Source: Enterobacter cloacae
Lineage (GTDB): Bacteria > Pseudomonadota > Gammaproteobacteria > Enterobacterales > Enterobacteriaceae
Length of the DNA: 64,000 nucleotides
Direction of reading: 5' to 3'
NCBI RefSeq assembly: GCF_011078175.1
Contig: NZ_JAALCJ010000001.1
Span: 124,001-188,000 of the forward strand
The notes beneath the pieces are model-generated. The model made no database searches and was not told the origin of the DNA. It saw only the letters and a list, made by a program, of their open reading frames with translations. Positions 27,191 through 36,442 of the stretch are shown one piece after another. The position numbers were made by a program, and so were the translations under genes. How positions within the stretch are numbered: the stretch's first letter is position 1; each line of letters opens with the position of its first letter.

Positions 27191-27212
27191 ATACCTGCGC
27201 CGGAGCAGGTAT
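27191..27212 (-). terminator. Stem-loop after the Nudix gene, weak terminator
   Basis: ATACCTGC and GCAGGTAT form a perfect 8-bp stem around GCCGGA. On the - strand it follows the Nudix stop codon by 16 bases but only TTTG comes after it, so termination would be weak. Confidence 0.4.
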
Positions 27213-27228
27213 CTGGCTAATTGTGGGA

Positions 27229-27813
27229 TTATAAAATGCCTTTCAGGGCCAGGTGATACAGCAGCATAATAGTTTTTCCGTCGACAATCTGGCCATTCTC
27301 AATGCCCCTAAGCGCGTCGTCCAGCGTCATTTCCAGCACGTCGATATCTTCCCCCTCTGCTTTAACGCCGCCGCCCGCGCTGGTCCGATCCTGCGGTTGA
27401 TATTCCGCCAGATAGAAGTAGAGTTTCTCGGTAACCGAGCCCGGGCTCATATAGGCCTCAAAAATTTTCTCTACGCGCGTCACCTTAAACCCGGTTTCTT
27501 CTTCCGCTTCGGCTTTAATCCGGCTTTCCGGGTCAAGGTTATCGAGCAACCCGGCGGCCGCCTCAATAAGATCCTCCTCGTGACCATTGATAAACACCGG
27601 GAAACGGAACTGACGCGTCAGAATGACGGTTTTGCTGTCGCGATTATAGAGCAGGATCGTCGCGCCATTCCCGCGGTCATATACTTCACGCTCTTGCCGC
27701 TGCCAGTCGCCATCCCGGCGCTGGAGTTCAAAAGTGTATTTTTTCAGGTTATACCAGTTGTCGGACAACGTTTCGCTGTTGATGATGCGTATATCTGCAC
27801 GTTTTAATTGCAC
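27229..27813 (-). CDS. Nudix hydrolase of the NudK/ADP-sugar pyrophosphatase group
   Basis: A 194-residue Nudix enzyme related to E. coli NudK (GDP-mannose hydrolase): EVYDRGNGATILLYNRDSKTVILTRQFR and EAYMSPGSVTEKLYFYLAEY are shared. The Nudix box reads GLLDNLDPESRIKAEAEEETGF; the first conserved glutamate is aspartate, while the metal-binding EEET is intact. I chose the GTG at 27813, with GAGGAG 8 bases before it; the frame is open to 27870 without a ribosome binding site. It is divergent from the DeoR regulator, whose candidate operators lie between them. Confidence 0.82.
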   Translation of the reverse strand: MQLKRADIRIINSETLSDNWYNLKKYTFELQRRDGDWQRQEREVYDRGNGATILLYNRDSKTVILTRQFRFPVFINGHEEDLIEAAAGLLDNLDPESRIKAEAEEETGFKVTRVEKIFEAYMSPGSVTEKLYFYLAEYQPQDRTSAGGGVKAEGEDIDVLEMTLDDALRGIENGQIVDGKTIMLLYHLALKGIL

Positions 27814-27858
27814 GTTTGGCTCTCCTCTCGTAGAGTAAACATCATAAACAGCACTTTC

Positions 27859-27886
27859 GTGCAAATACAAGTAATATCGTGCAATA
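27859..27886. promoter_or_regulatory. Direct repeats, candidate DeoR-family operators
   Basis: TCGTGCAA occurs at 27859-27866 and 27879-27886, exactly 20 bases apart, and its core CGTGCAA occurs inverted at 27808-27814 over the Nudix start codon. The set lies between the divergent Nudix and DeoR genes, the natural place for autoregulation. Confidence 0.5.
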
Positions 27887-27899
27887 TCAGGAATGAAGA

Positions 27900-28658
27900 A
27901 TGCTCACAAGTCAGCGCAAACAGTTGATTCTGGAAAAACTGGAGGCGGAAGGCCAGGTCCAGTCTACTGCGCTCAGCCTCTTTTTCTCGGTGTCTGAGGA
28001 CACTATCCGCCGGGATTTACGTGAACTGGCGGCAGAAGGGCGTTTGCAGCGTGTTCACGGCGGCGCACTGCCAGCATCATCAGCGATTGCGCCTTTCGCC
28101 GAGCGTCAGTCCGTTAAAATGGATGCAAAAAAACGCGTGGCACGGCGAGGCGCGCAGCTCATTTCACCGGGGCAGGTGGTGATCATCGATGGCGGGACGA
28201 CTACCTCCGAACTGATTACCTTCTTGCCACCCGATTTACGGATAACCGTGGTGACGCACAGTCCGGGTATCGCATTGGGTCTGGTCGACCATCCGTGTAT
28301 AGAGGTGATCCTGATTGGTGGTCGTTTGTATAAACACTCCATCGTCACGGTAGGCGCGGCCGCTATTGAAGGTATCAACAATATTCAGGCAGATCTGTTC
28401 TTCATGGGTGTCACCGGCGTTCATCCTGAGGCCGGGCTGACCACCGGAGATTACGAAGAAGCGTGCATCAAACGCGCATTTTCCGGCAGAGCGGCGGAAA
28501 CGGTGGTACTGGCCTCACCGGAAAAGATCAACACGGCCTCGGCGTTCGTGATTGGAGACCTGTCGCTGATGAATACGCTGGTTGTTGAAGATACAACGGA
28601 TGAACGCTGGGTGAGCGCTATGAAAGAAAAGGGCGTTGCGGTGATCGTAAGCCAGTAA
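27900..28658 (+). CDS. DeoR-family transcriptional regulator
   Basis: A 252-residue sugar-phosphate-responsive repressor. The N-terminal helix-turn-helix (TALSLFFSVSEDTIRRDLRELAAEGRLQRVHGGAL) is the DeoR signature. The C-terminal isomerase-like sensor domain contains VIIDGGTTTSELITFLP and DLFFMGVTGVHPEAGLTTGDYEEA. It lies 104 bases ahead of the GH28 gene in the same direction and divergent from the Nudix gene, either of which may be its target. The inducer is unknown. Confidence 0.88.
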   Translation: MLTSQRKQLILEKLEAEGQVQSTALSLFFSVSEDTIRRDLRELAAEGRLQRVHGGALPASSAIAPFAERQSVKMDAKKRVARRGAQLISPGQVVIIDGGTTTSELITFLPPDLRITVVTHSPGIALGLVDHPCIEVILIGGRLYKHSIVTVGAAAIEGINNIQADLFFMGVTGVHPEAGLTTGDYEEACIKRAFSGRAAETVVLASPEKINTASAFVIGDLSLMNTLVVEDTTDERWVSAMKEKGVAVIVSQ

Positions 28659-28762
28659 ATATCCGCTTTTTTGCCAGCCTGACCGCGTGGCTGTCAAACA
28701 GACAAAGGTTATCCATCACGCGGATTTCTAGACTAAGGCTTTCATCTGTTTAAGGACAAGCC

Positions 28763-30055
28763 ATGAAAGCGATCTCCATTCTGGCGTACGGCGCGGACCC
28801 AACCGCGCAACGCCTGTCAACGTCTGCCATTCAGCAGGCCATAAATAGCGCTCAACAGAACGATGTCATTGTTATTCCGCCCGGCCGTTTTCTGACCGGC
28901 GCACTGTTCCTGAAAAACGATGTTTCGCTTCGCCTGGACGCTGGCGCACATCTCGTGGGAAGCCAGGATCTGGCTGATTATCCGTTGATAAACACCCGGA
29001 TAGCCGGCATTGATATGCGCTGGCCGGCAGGCATTATCAATATCATCGAGTGTGAAAACGTCAATATTACCGGTACGGGTACGATAGACGGGCAGGGTGC
29101 CATTTGGTGGCAACGCTTTTGGGGAGATGACGAGCGCAGCGGCATGGTCGGCGATTATAGCGCCAGAGGATTGCGCTGGGTGGTTGATTACGACTGTCAG
29201 CGCCCGCGCAATATCCTGGTCTTTGAAAGCCAGAGCATTCTGCTGCGTGATTTTACCAGTCGGGAGTCCGGATTCTGGAACATGCACCTCTGTTATTCGC
29301 GCCATATTGCGGTTGAGGGCGTGCAAATCAGCAATTCCGCGGGGCCGAGCACCGACGGGATTGATATCGATTCATGTGAACAGGTGCGGGTTGAACGCTG
29401 CATTGTTTCCTGCAATGACGACAATATCTGCATCAAATCAGGACGAGGACGCGAAGCGGCGCAAAAAGCACGTACCGCCCGGGATATAGTGATTCGCGGT
29501 TGTACGCTGAATAAAGGGTCCGGGATCACGCTGGGGAGCGAAACCTCAGGCGGCATTGAACGCGTCCTGATAGAAGATAATGCGTTTAACGGTACGGGCG
29601 TCGGGTTTCGCATTAAGTCGGCCCGCAACCGGGGCGGATTTATTCGCGATATCACCGTCCAAAATTTACGTCTTACGGACGTACGTTTTCCGGTGCTGAT
29701 CCAGCTGAACTGGTTTCCGCAGTATAGCTATGGCGAACAGAGCAATTTATCTGATAAACCAGAACACTGGCACAAGCTGGCCAAAGGTGTTGAAGGCGAA
29801 GCCGGTCTTACTGCGGTTACCGGACTGACGATTAAAAATATGACGGCGCGTCGCTCAGATAACAAATGCTTCTCGCGGGCATTTTTCATTGAGGGGTATC
29901 CGGAACGTCCTGTGGCCGGGTTAACGCTGGAGGGGATTTTGATAGACGCGTCAGAGTTCGGGAAAATTTCCGGTGTGGATGGGCTGCGCTTTCAGGATGT
30001 GCAGGTGACTGCCGTAGAGAACACGCAAGACTGTAACGACAGTTATGAGCGTTAA
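28763..30055 (+). CDS. Glycoside hydrolase family 28 protein, cytoplasmic
   Basis: A right-handed beta-helix protein of 430 residues related to polygalacturonases. Catalytic aspartates are present in STDGIDID and CNDDNICIKSG, and the RIK motif is RIKSARNRGG. The GHG histidine of true polygalacturonases is replaced in KGSGITLGSE. There is no signal peptide, so the enzyme probably acts inside the cell on an imported oligosaccharide. It follows a DeoR-type regulator. It may serve pectin-type sugars, together with uxaB, but the substrate is not certain. Confidence 0.83.
   Translation: MKAISILAYGADPTAQRLSTSAIQQAINSAQQNDVIVIPPGRFLTGALFLKNDVSLRLDAGAHLVGSQDLADYPLINTRIAGIDMRWPAGIINIIECENVNITGTGTIDGQGAIWWQRFWGDDERSGMVGDYSARGLRWVVDYDCQRPRNILVFESQSILLRDFTSRESGFWNMHLCYSRHIAVEGVQISNSAGPSTDGIDIDSCEQVRVERCIVSCNDDNICIKSGRGREAAQKARTARDIVIRGCTLNKGSGITLGSETSGGIERVLIEDNAFNGTGVGFRIKSARNRGGFIRDITVQNLRLTDVRFPVLIQLNWFPQYSYGEQSNLSDKPEHWHKLAKGVEGEAGLTAVTGLTIKNMTARRSDNKCFSRAFFIEGYPERPVAGLTLEGILIDASEFGKISGVDGLRFQDVQVTAVENTQDCNDSYER
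29090..29097 (+). other. KOPS octamer, left of dif
   Basis: GGGCAGGG matches the FtsK-orienting sequence GGGNAGGG on the + strand, 1.04 kb left of dif and pointing towards it. It lies within the GH28 gene. Confidence 0.6.
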
Positions 30056-30139
30056 GGCATAAAACCGATGGGCATAATGCACTTAATGAGCAGAACAAGG
30101 ATGAACCCGAAACGGCTGGTTTTGTTTATAATCAATCTT

Positions 30140-30167
30140 AGTGCGCATAATGTATATTATGTTAAAT
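30140..30167 (+). other. dif site for XerCD chromosome dimer resolution
   Basis: The XerC arm AGTGCGCATAA (30140-30150), central region TGTATA (30151-30156) and XerD arm TTATGTTAAAT (30157-30167) match the 28-bp E. coli dif at 27 positions; only the first base differs (A for G). It lies in the 171-base gap between the GH28 gene and the tacT-like gene. XerC and XerD recombine dimeric chromosomes here at division under FtsK control. The KOPS polarity switch at this point supports the call. Confidence 0.97.
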
Positions 30168-30215
30168 GAGATATTATAAAGCCTATCCCTCATCAGATAA
30201 GCCCATCGCATTCAT

Positions 30216-30223
30216 CCCTTCCC
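30216..30223 (-). other. KOPS octamer, right of dif
   Basis: CCCTTCCC on the + strand is GGGAAGGG on the - strand, 49 bases right of dif and pointing back to it. It is the nearest KOPS on this side. Confidence 0.65.
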
Positions 30224-30226
30224 TTT

Positions 30227-30966
<740 letters not shown>

Positions 30967-30979
30967 GGGAATACCTCAT

Positions 30980-31035
30980 GTATAGCAATTGCTTTACAAT
31001 CATAGCATACGCGGTGCGTATAGCAATCGCTATAC
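30980..31035. promoter_or_regulatory. Paired operators of the TacAT-type operon
   Basis: GTATAGCAATTGCTTTAC (30980-30997) and GTATAGCAATCGCTATAC (31018-31035; arms GTATAGC/GCTATAC perfect) are near-identical palindromes 38 bases apart, just upstream of the antitoxin ATG. They fit cooperative autorepression by the antitoxin-toxin complex. The second overlaps the 3' end of the neighbouring LysR gene. Confidence 0.75.
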
Positions 31036-31959
31036 AGATCCCTTAATCCTGTCTGACCTCTCCACACCGCATATCGTAAGAATTTGCTCTCTCAGCCAGC
31101 GGTGAGCGGGGTCGCGTTCCATTCTTGGGTGCCACATCTGTGATACCGTAATACGACGGCTTTTGAACGGCAGCTCGAAAACGTGTACCTGGTCCGTTAC
31201 CTGCTGATTGAGTATATAGAGCGCGGGTATCATGGCGATAAGCTCCGATGCCAGCGCCACGGACAGCGCCGTCGGAAATCCCGGTACGACGCTCGCGATT
31301 TTACGTTTTGTTCCCAGTTCGGCCAGCGCATCGTCAACGGAACCGTGCAACGCGCCCTCGGGTGACGCTACCACATGGCCCCAGGCGACATAATCCTTCA
31401 CGCTTATTTTTGCCTGCTTAGCCAGCGGGTGCCCCTTACGCACGACGCCCACAAACCGATCCTCAAACAGTCGTTGCAGCCGTATTTCAGGCCCCATATT
31501 GCTCTGGACGCCAATCTCCAGATCAACCAGCCCTTCACGAAGATAGCGCGACGTTTTTTCCGGCTTAGGCGCGAAGCGTATACAGACGTCCGGCGCGGCG
31601 TCGGCAACCGCCGCTATGAGCGCAGGCCCAAACGCCACCACAAAACCATCGTTTGCCCTGATGGTAAAAAGACGCGCCAGACTTCGCGCGCTGAATGTTT
31701 CAGTTGAGGGCTGCAATACCGCCCTCGCCTCGTGCACTGCACGCCTGGCGCGATCCCGAGTCGCTTCGGCCCACGGGGTCAGTACCATGCTACGCCCGGC
31801 GCGCACCAGGATCGGGTCGCCTGTGACGTCGCGTAACCTGCTTAATGTCCGGCTCATGGCCGAGGTGCTGAGGTTCAGCCGACGTGCGGCACCTGCGACA
31901 CTCGCTTCACTCAGTAATATGTCGAGTGCTACCAGCAAATTAAAATCGGGATCGGACAT
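31030..31959 (-). CDS. LysR-family regulator next to MFS exporter
   Basis: A 309-residue LysR regulator. The helix-turn-helix spans about 6-60 (LLVALDILLSEASVAGAARRLNLSTSAMSRTLSRLRDVTGDPILVR) and the effector domain ends with WHPRMERDPAHRWLREQI, typical of the subgroup controlling adjacent MFS or oxidoreductase genes. I chose the ATG at 31959, with GGAGG 7 bases upstream; an ATG at 31983 is possible. It is divergent from the transporter gene that it probably controls. Confidence 0.86.
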   Translation of the reverse strand: MSDPDFNLLVALDILLSEASVAGAARRLNLSTSAMSRTLSRLRDVTGDPILVRAGRSMVLTPWAEATRDRARRAVHEARAVLQPSTETFSARSLARLFTIRANDGFVVAFGPALIAAVADAAPDVCIRFAPKPEKTSRYLREGLVDLEIGVQSNMGPEIRLQRLFEDRFVGVVRKGHPLAKQAKISVKDYVAWGHVVASPEGALHGSVDDALAELGTKRKIASVVPGFPTALSVALASELIAMIPALYILNQQVTDQVHVFELPFKSRRITVSQMWHPRMERDPAHRWLREQILTICGVERSDRIKGSV

Positions 31960-32086
31960 TACCCTTCCTCCCTGCACCTTCATATAAGGCGTTTCATGCA
32001 ACGATAAAGTGCAAATGGTGCGCCTTCCGCCCTGTAAAAGCCATCTTTATAGTTCTGTCATCCATACACTCTTTTCAGAGGACAAC

Positions 32087-33487
32087 ATGATGACGCTCTT
32101 TTCCAGTCACCCCGACGACGAAGGACTGCCTGGCCCGGCGCGCGCGCGGGTATTGGCCGCAATAATGACCACCACCTTAATGGGCGTGTTTGATGGCACC
32201 ATGATTAACATTGCCCTGCCCTCTATGGCTCAGGTGATGCAGGTACCTGCCAGTATTGCCGTCTGGTTCGCCAACGGGTACCTGCTGTCGGCCGCGATGT
32301 CGCTGGCGATATTCGCGGCGCTGGCGGCCCGCCTGGGTTACCGCCCCGTATTTCTGGCAGGCCTGACGACCTTTACCCTGACATCGCTGGGTTGCGCGCT
32401 GGCGAATACGTCCGAAGTACTTATTGGCATGCGCGTGCTTCAGGGGATCGGCGGCGCGGCGACGCTGAGTATTGCCCCCGCAATCCTGCGGTCCGTATTT
32501 CCCGGGCGATTGCTTGGCCGCATTCTGGGGTTGCACGCCCTGCTCATTGCCTCCAGCTCCGCTATCGGGCCGGTTTTGGGCGGGACGATCCTTCATTCCC
32601 TGAGCTGGCAATGGCTGTTTGCGATTAACGTTGTTCCCGGCACCCTCGGCACCCTCGCCTTACTGCTGGCTGTCAAAGCGCTGCCGCGGGATGCGGTTCG
32701 AAAGCCAGCGCCTTTCGACACCCCGGGCGCCATATTGTCGGCGCTGCTGCTGGGTTCGACGATCATGGCGGCGAACAGCCTCCAGGACGCGACTTATCAT
32801 CTCGGTAGCCTTTACTGGACAATGCTCGCTGCGCTGAGCGGCATGGCTTTTATCTGGCAGATCCGCCGCACGGATAACCCCTTACTGCCGCCGACGATGT
32901 TTAAAAATGAACGTTTTACCCTCGCAGCCTTCACGTCGATGATTGCTTTTGTCAGCCAGGGGATCACCTTTATTGCGCTGCCCTTCCTGTTTCAGAGCGA
33001 ATACGGCTACTGTCCGGTGGTGTCGGCCCTGCTGTTTACGCCGTGGCCGTTAGGGATCGTACTGATTGCGCCGCATGCAGGCCGGTGGGCGGACACGATT
33101 TCAGCCCCGGCGATATCCACCCTTGGGCTGGTGATTTTTGTCGTCGGTTTAATCCTGCTGGCGACGTTACCCGCCCGCCCTGCAATGTGGGATATCTGCC
33201 TGCGAAGTCTGGTGTGCGGAATGGGGTTTGGCTGCTTTCAGAGTCCCAATAACCGGGAAATGCTCTCAAACGTTATTCGTGAGCATGCGAGCTATGCATC
33301 CGGTGTTTTATCCATTATGCGCACGTTCGGACAGTGTCTGGGCGCCGCCGCCGTGGGCGTTCTGCTGGCCGCAGATGACAGGTCAATTCATGTTGCGCTG
33401 TGGATCGCCGCCGCAGCTTCTGCGGTAGCGGTCGCCGTCAGCGCGAGCCGGTTGCGTAAAATCACTCATCCTGCCGAAACAGGATGA
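32087..33487 (+). CDS. DHA2-family MFS drug exporter
   Basis: A 14-helix drug:proton antiporter of 466 residues. The first helix contains FDGTMINIALPSMAQ (motif D1 of 14-TMS exporters), followed by GYLLSAAMSLAIFAALAARLGYRPVF (motif A) and RVLQGIGGAATLSIAPAIL (motif B/C region). It belongs with SmvA/QacA/EmrB-like exporters; substrates are unknown. Two ATGs (32087 and 32090) follow GAGG. It is divergent from a LysR regulator. Confidence 0.86.
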   Translation: MMTLFSSHPDDEGLPGPARARVLAAIMTTTLMGVFDGTMINIALPSMAQVMQVPASIAVWFANGYLLSAAMSLAIFAALAARLGYRPVFLAGLTTFTLTSLGCALANTSEVLIGMRVLQGIGGAATLSIAPAILRSVFPGRLLGRILGLHALLIASSSAIGPVLGGTILHSLSWQWLFAINVVPGTLGTLALLLAVKALPRDAVRKPAPFDTPGAILSALLLGSTIMAANSLQDATYHLGSLYWTMLAALSGMAFIWQIRRTDNPLLPPTMFKNERFTLAAFTSMIAFVSQGITFIALPFLFQSEYGYCPVVSALLFTPWPLGIVLIAPHAGRWADTISAPAISTLGLVIFVVGLILLATLPARPAMWDICLRSLVCGMGFGCFQSPNNREMLSNVIREHASYASGVLSIMRTFGQCLGAAAVGVLLAADDRSIHVALWIAAAASAVAVAVSASRLRKITHPAETG

Positions 33488-33508
33488 GTGCGAAAATATA
33501 ACTAAGCG

Positions 33509-34504
33509 CTACTCCAGCGCCAGCAGCGCAAAACTCGCCAGCCAGTGGCCGCCGCTGTAGTGGCTGCCGACAACATGTTCCACGCTTGCCGAAAGATGGC
33601 GCGCAACGGCATCGCGCAATGCCTGTCGGGCGGAATGATCTTCCGGCAAGGCGCGGGCTATGTGCTTCATGCACCAGGCGCGGCTGAGGTTAAGCCCGTC
33701 CAGGTGCGCGATTTTCGGGTCGGTGCGGTCGCTTACCTCAGCCGGGTTCATCAGCGCAGAAACGGCACCCACCTCAGGCAGAAACGCATCGAACCAGGCC
33801 GGGAAATTCTCCACCACTTTACTCATCAGCAGGGCCTCGGTCAGCGCCCCGGAGATATACTCGTCGCCGCCCGGCTCATAATGCGCCGGATATTGCGTGT
33901 CCGTATGATAAAAGCGCGTCGCCGCGTCCAGGATCGCCTGTTCAAGCCCGTCATCCGTCACCGCCCGGGCATAATCCAGCCCCAGCGCGAGCGCAAACGC
34001 CGTGTTGTAGTGCGTGCCGACGCGAATGGGATAGGTAAGCTTGCTGAGGTAATCTACCAGCCGCTGGCGAATATCCCGCGTTAACGGTTGCAGCGTCTGG
34101 TACCAGCGCTCCGCCTGCGGCAGTGACGATTGCTTCAGCTCCTGCGCCAACGCCAGCAGCCAGCCGTAGCCATAAGGCCGCTCAAACGACGCGCGGAACG
34201 GCGCGGTAAAATAGGCCAGTTCCTTCGCCACCTTCTCGTCGGTCAGGTGTTCTTCGAACAGAGTGATGATCTCTTCCCGGCACGGCAGTTCGGGCCAAAG
34301 ACGCAGACAGCGCAGCAGCAGCCAGTAGCCGTGAACCGCAGAGTGCCAGTCAAAACAGCCGTAAAAGATCGGGTGCAGCTCGCGAGGCGGCAGAACGTCG
34401 CCGTCATCGTTGAGCAGATGCATAATGTGGTTCGGGTATTCCTGACGTAAATAGGTCAACGGCATTCTTGCAAAGGCGTCAGCCTGATGTTGCGTTAATT
34501 CCAT
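33509..34504 (-). CDS. DUF2891 family protein
   Basis: A 331-residue DUF2891 protein, predicted all-helical (alpha/alpha barrel). Conserved segments include HPIFYGCFDWHSAVHGYW, IRVGTHYNTAFALALGLDYAR, YEPGGDEYISGALTEALLMSKV and HYSGGHWLASFALLAL; the histidine/aspartate-rich motifs suggest an enzyme. AAGGAG precedes the ATG. It begins 9 bases after the DUF979 gene, so it is the last gene of a three-gene operon with a predicted transporter. The biochemical role is unknown. Confidence 0.85.
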   Translation of the reverse strand: MELTQHQADAFARMPLTYLRQEYPNHIMHLLNDDGDVLPPRELHPIFYGCFDWHSAVHGYWLLLRCLRLWPELPCREEIITLFEEHLTDEKVAKELAYFTAPFRASFERPYGYGWLLALAQELKQSSLPQAERWYQTLQPLTRDIRQRLVDYLSKLTYPIRVGTHYNTAFALALGLDYARAVTDDGLEQAILDAATRFYHTDTQYPAHYEPGGDEYISGALTEALLMSKVVENFPAWFDAFLPEVGAVSALMNPAEVSDRTDPKIAHLDGLNLSRAWCMKHIARALPEDHSARQALRDAVARHLSASVEHVVGSHYSGGHWLASFALLALE

Positions 34505-34513
34505 TGCAGCTCC

Positions 34514-35500
34514 TTAGCGAAACACGAGGAAATACATTAAGAACACGTTCACCACCAGCAGGGTTAACGCGGTCGGGATCTGGATCTTGATAACCTGATA
34601 TTTGTCTTTTAGCTCCAGCAGCGCGGCGGGCACAATGTTGAAGTTGGCGGCCATCGGCGTCATCAGCGTGCCGCAATAGCCAGCGTACATGCCGATAGCC
34701 AGCAGCGGCGCCGGGTTACCGTGATGGACGTTAATCAGGAATGGCAGAGCGATACCGGCGCTTAACACCGGGAAGGCTGCGAAGGCGTTACCCATGATCA
34801 TGGTAAACAGCGCCATCCCCACGCAGTAAATGACCACCAGCATGAAGCGGCTGTCCGGGTTAACAAACAGGCTGACCACCTTTTGTACCGATTCGCCGGT
34901 ATTCGCCACCACAAACACCCCGCCGAGCATGGCGAGCATCTGCGGCAGGATCACCGCCCAGCCAATGGTATCGACCAGCCGACGCGACTGACGCACCGCA
35001 TGCAGCGGCGTACCTTTTGTCAGCCACCAGCCGGTGAGGATAGCCGCCACGCAGGCCACGCACAGCGCCGCCAGCGTAAGCTGTTTCTGGTCGAGCAGAT
35101 AAACGCCGCCAATCGACACGCCTTTCAGAAACAGCGTCCCGATGACCGTGACCACGGGGATCATCAGTGCCGGTAAAAACAGCCAGTTTTTCAGCCGGTT
35201 CGACGAGTCAACACGTTCCTCGTCGGTGGACATTTTATAATGCCCCTTCCCGACCAGACCGAAACCGGCCAGCAGCGCAATCACGATAACGGCGCCGCCA
35301 ATAATGCGATACGCCAGCGACTTACCCAGCTCCTGCACCATCAGATCGCCAAACAGGAAGATCCCGCCGAACAGAAACCAGAACAGCGCCGTGGTATAGC
35401 GTTTCGGGTTAGCGCGGTCGCGAAGGGTCATCACAACCAGCAGCATCACGACGAAGCCGATCAGGTAGTACACGCGGTTAATGGTAATGAGGGTCATCAT
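34514..35500 (-). CDS. DUF979 membrane protein, probable permease subunit
   Basis: A 328-residue inner-membrane protein with about nine helices, of the DUF979 family (GFVVMLLVVMTLRDRANPKRY, GIALPFLINVHHGNPAPLLAIGMYAGYCGTLMTPMAANFN). Its ATG overlaps the stop of the DUF969 gene by four bases (ATGA). DUF969 and DUF979 proteins nearly always occur together and probably form one transporter; in several genera they sit beside pyrrolidone-carboxylate peptidase, hinting at a 5-oxoproline-like or peptide-derived substrate. Here DUF2891 takes that place. Confidence 0.85.
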   Translation of the reverse strand: MMTLITINRVYYLIGFVVMLLVVMTLRDRANPKRYTTALFWFLFGGIFLFGDLMVQELGKSLAYRIIGGAVIVIALLAGFGLVGKGHYKMSTDEERVDSSNRLKNWLFLPALMIPVVTVIGTLFLKGVSIGGVYLLDQKQLTLAALCVACVAAILTGWWLTKGTPLHAVRQSRRLVDTIGWAVILPQMLAMLGGVFVVANTGESVQKVVSLFVNPDSRFMLVVIYCVGMALFTMIMGNAFAAFPVLSAGIALPFLINVHHGNPAPLLAIGMYAGYCGTLMTPMAANFNIVPAALLELKDKYQVIKIQIPTALTLLVVNVFLMYFLVFR

Positions 35501-36219
35501 GGTGCGATCTCCTGCGTGCCCTGCTCTGCTTTCCAGGCCATCACGTCGCGACGAATGCTGGCGTCGAGGCGCAGCAGGCGCGTCATATGGATGATCAGTG
35601 CCGCAATGGCGGTCGGAATAGCCCACAGGCCGATATGCAGCGGTTCGATCCCCTCGATCCCGTTCTCTTTCAGGAACGCATCAATCAGCAGTACCGCGCC
35701 AAAGGCGATAAAGATATCTTCCCCAAAGAAAACCGCGATATTGTCACACGCGGCGGCGTGGGCTTTGATTTTGTCGCGGATAGTCTGCGGCAGTTCGCCG
35801 TATTCATTCAGGGCCGCCCCTTCCGCCATCGGCGCCAGCAGCGGACGCACCGTTTGCGCATGGCCGCCAAGCGACATCAGGCCCAGCGCAGCCGTCCCTT
35901 CGCGGGCAACAAAGTAGAGCATCAGGATACGCGCCGAGGTGGCGCTGGCGATCTTCGCAACCCAGGCCTGGGCGCGCTCTTTTAGCCCGTAATATTCCAG
36001 CAGGCCAATCACCGGCAGGATCAGAATGAAGGTGGCAAGCGATCGGCTATTCACGAACTTTTCGCCAAAGGTTTCCAGCAGCATACCGAAATCCATGCCA
36101 ACCAGCAGGCCCGTCGCCAGCCCCGCCACCACGACAACCAGCAGCGGGTTGAAACGCAGTGCAAAACCAATAACCACCACCGGAATCCCGATAAGTGGCA
36201 ACAGTGTAGAACTGTCCAT
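35497..36219 (-). CDS. DUF969 membrane protein, probable permease subunit
   Basis: A 240-residue membrane protein of the DUF969 family (LLPLIGIPVVVIGFALRFNPLLVVVVAGLATGLL, ARILMLYFVAREGTAALGLMSLGGHAQTVRPLLAPMAEGAA). It is the first gene of the operon DUF969-DUF979-DUF2891. I chose the ATG at 36219, with TAGGG upstream; a TTG at 36237 is less likely. It is divergent from a MarR-like regulator across a 223-base region. Confidence 0.85.
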   Translation of the reverse strand: MDSSTLLPLIGIPVVVIGFALRFNPLLVVVVAGLATGLLVGMDFGMLLETFGEKFVNSRSLATFILILPVIGLLEYYGLKERAQAWVAKIASATSARILMLYFVAREGTAALGLMSLGGHAQTVRPLLAPMAEGAALNEYGELPQTIRDKIKAHAAACDNIAVFFGEDIFIAFGAVLLIDAFLKENGIEGIEPLHIGLWAIPTAIAALIIHMTRLLRLDASIRRDVMAWKAEQGTQEIAP

Positions 36220-36442
36220 AAACGTTACCCTATCCAAAGTGAGCGTTGCGCGCCGACGGCTATTTTTTATACTTCGCAGCAGAGCGAAGCCGGTGCATTA
36301 CGGCGCGCGATGTTGTGTTTTGCGTCAGGCTCCACAGAACCTGCACTAAAAAGCTATATCTGAACGTCAAAAACATGTAAACAATTTATCAATAAAATGT
36401 TCTTATTTTATCGACGGGTTTACATTTCGGGGGAAGATCGTT

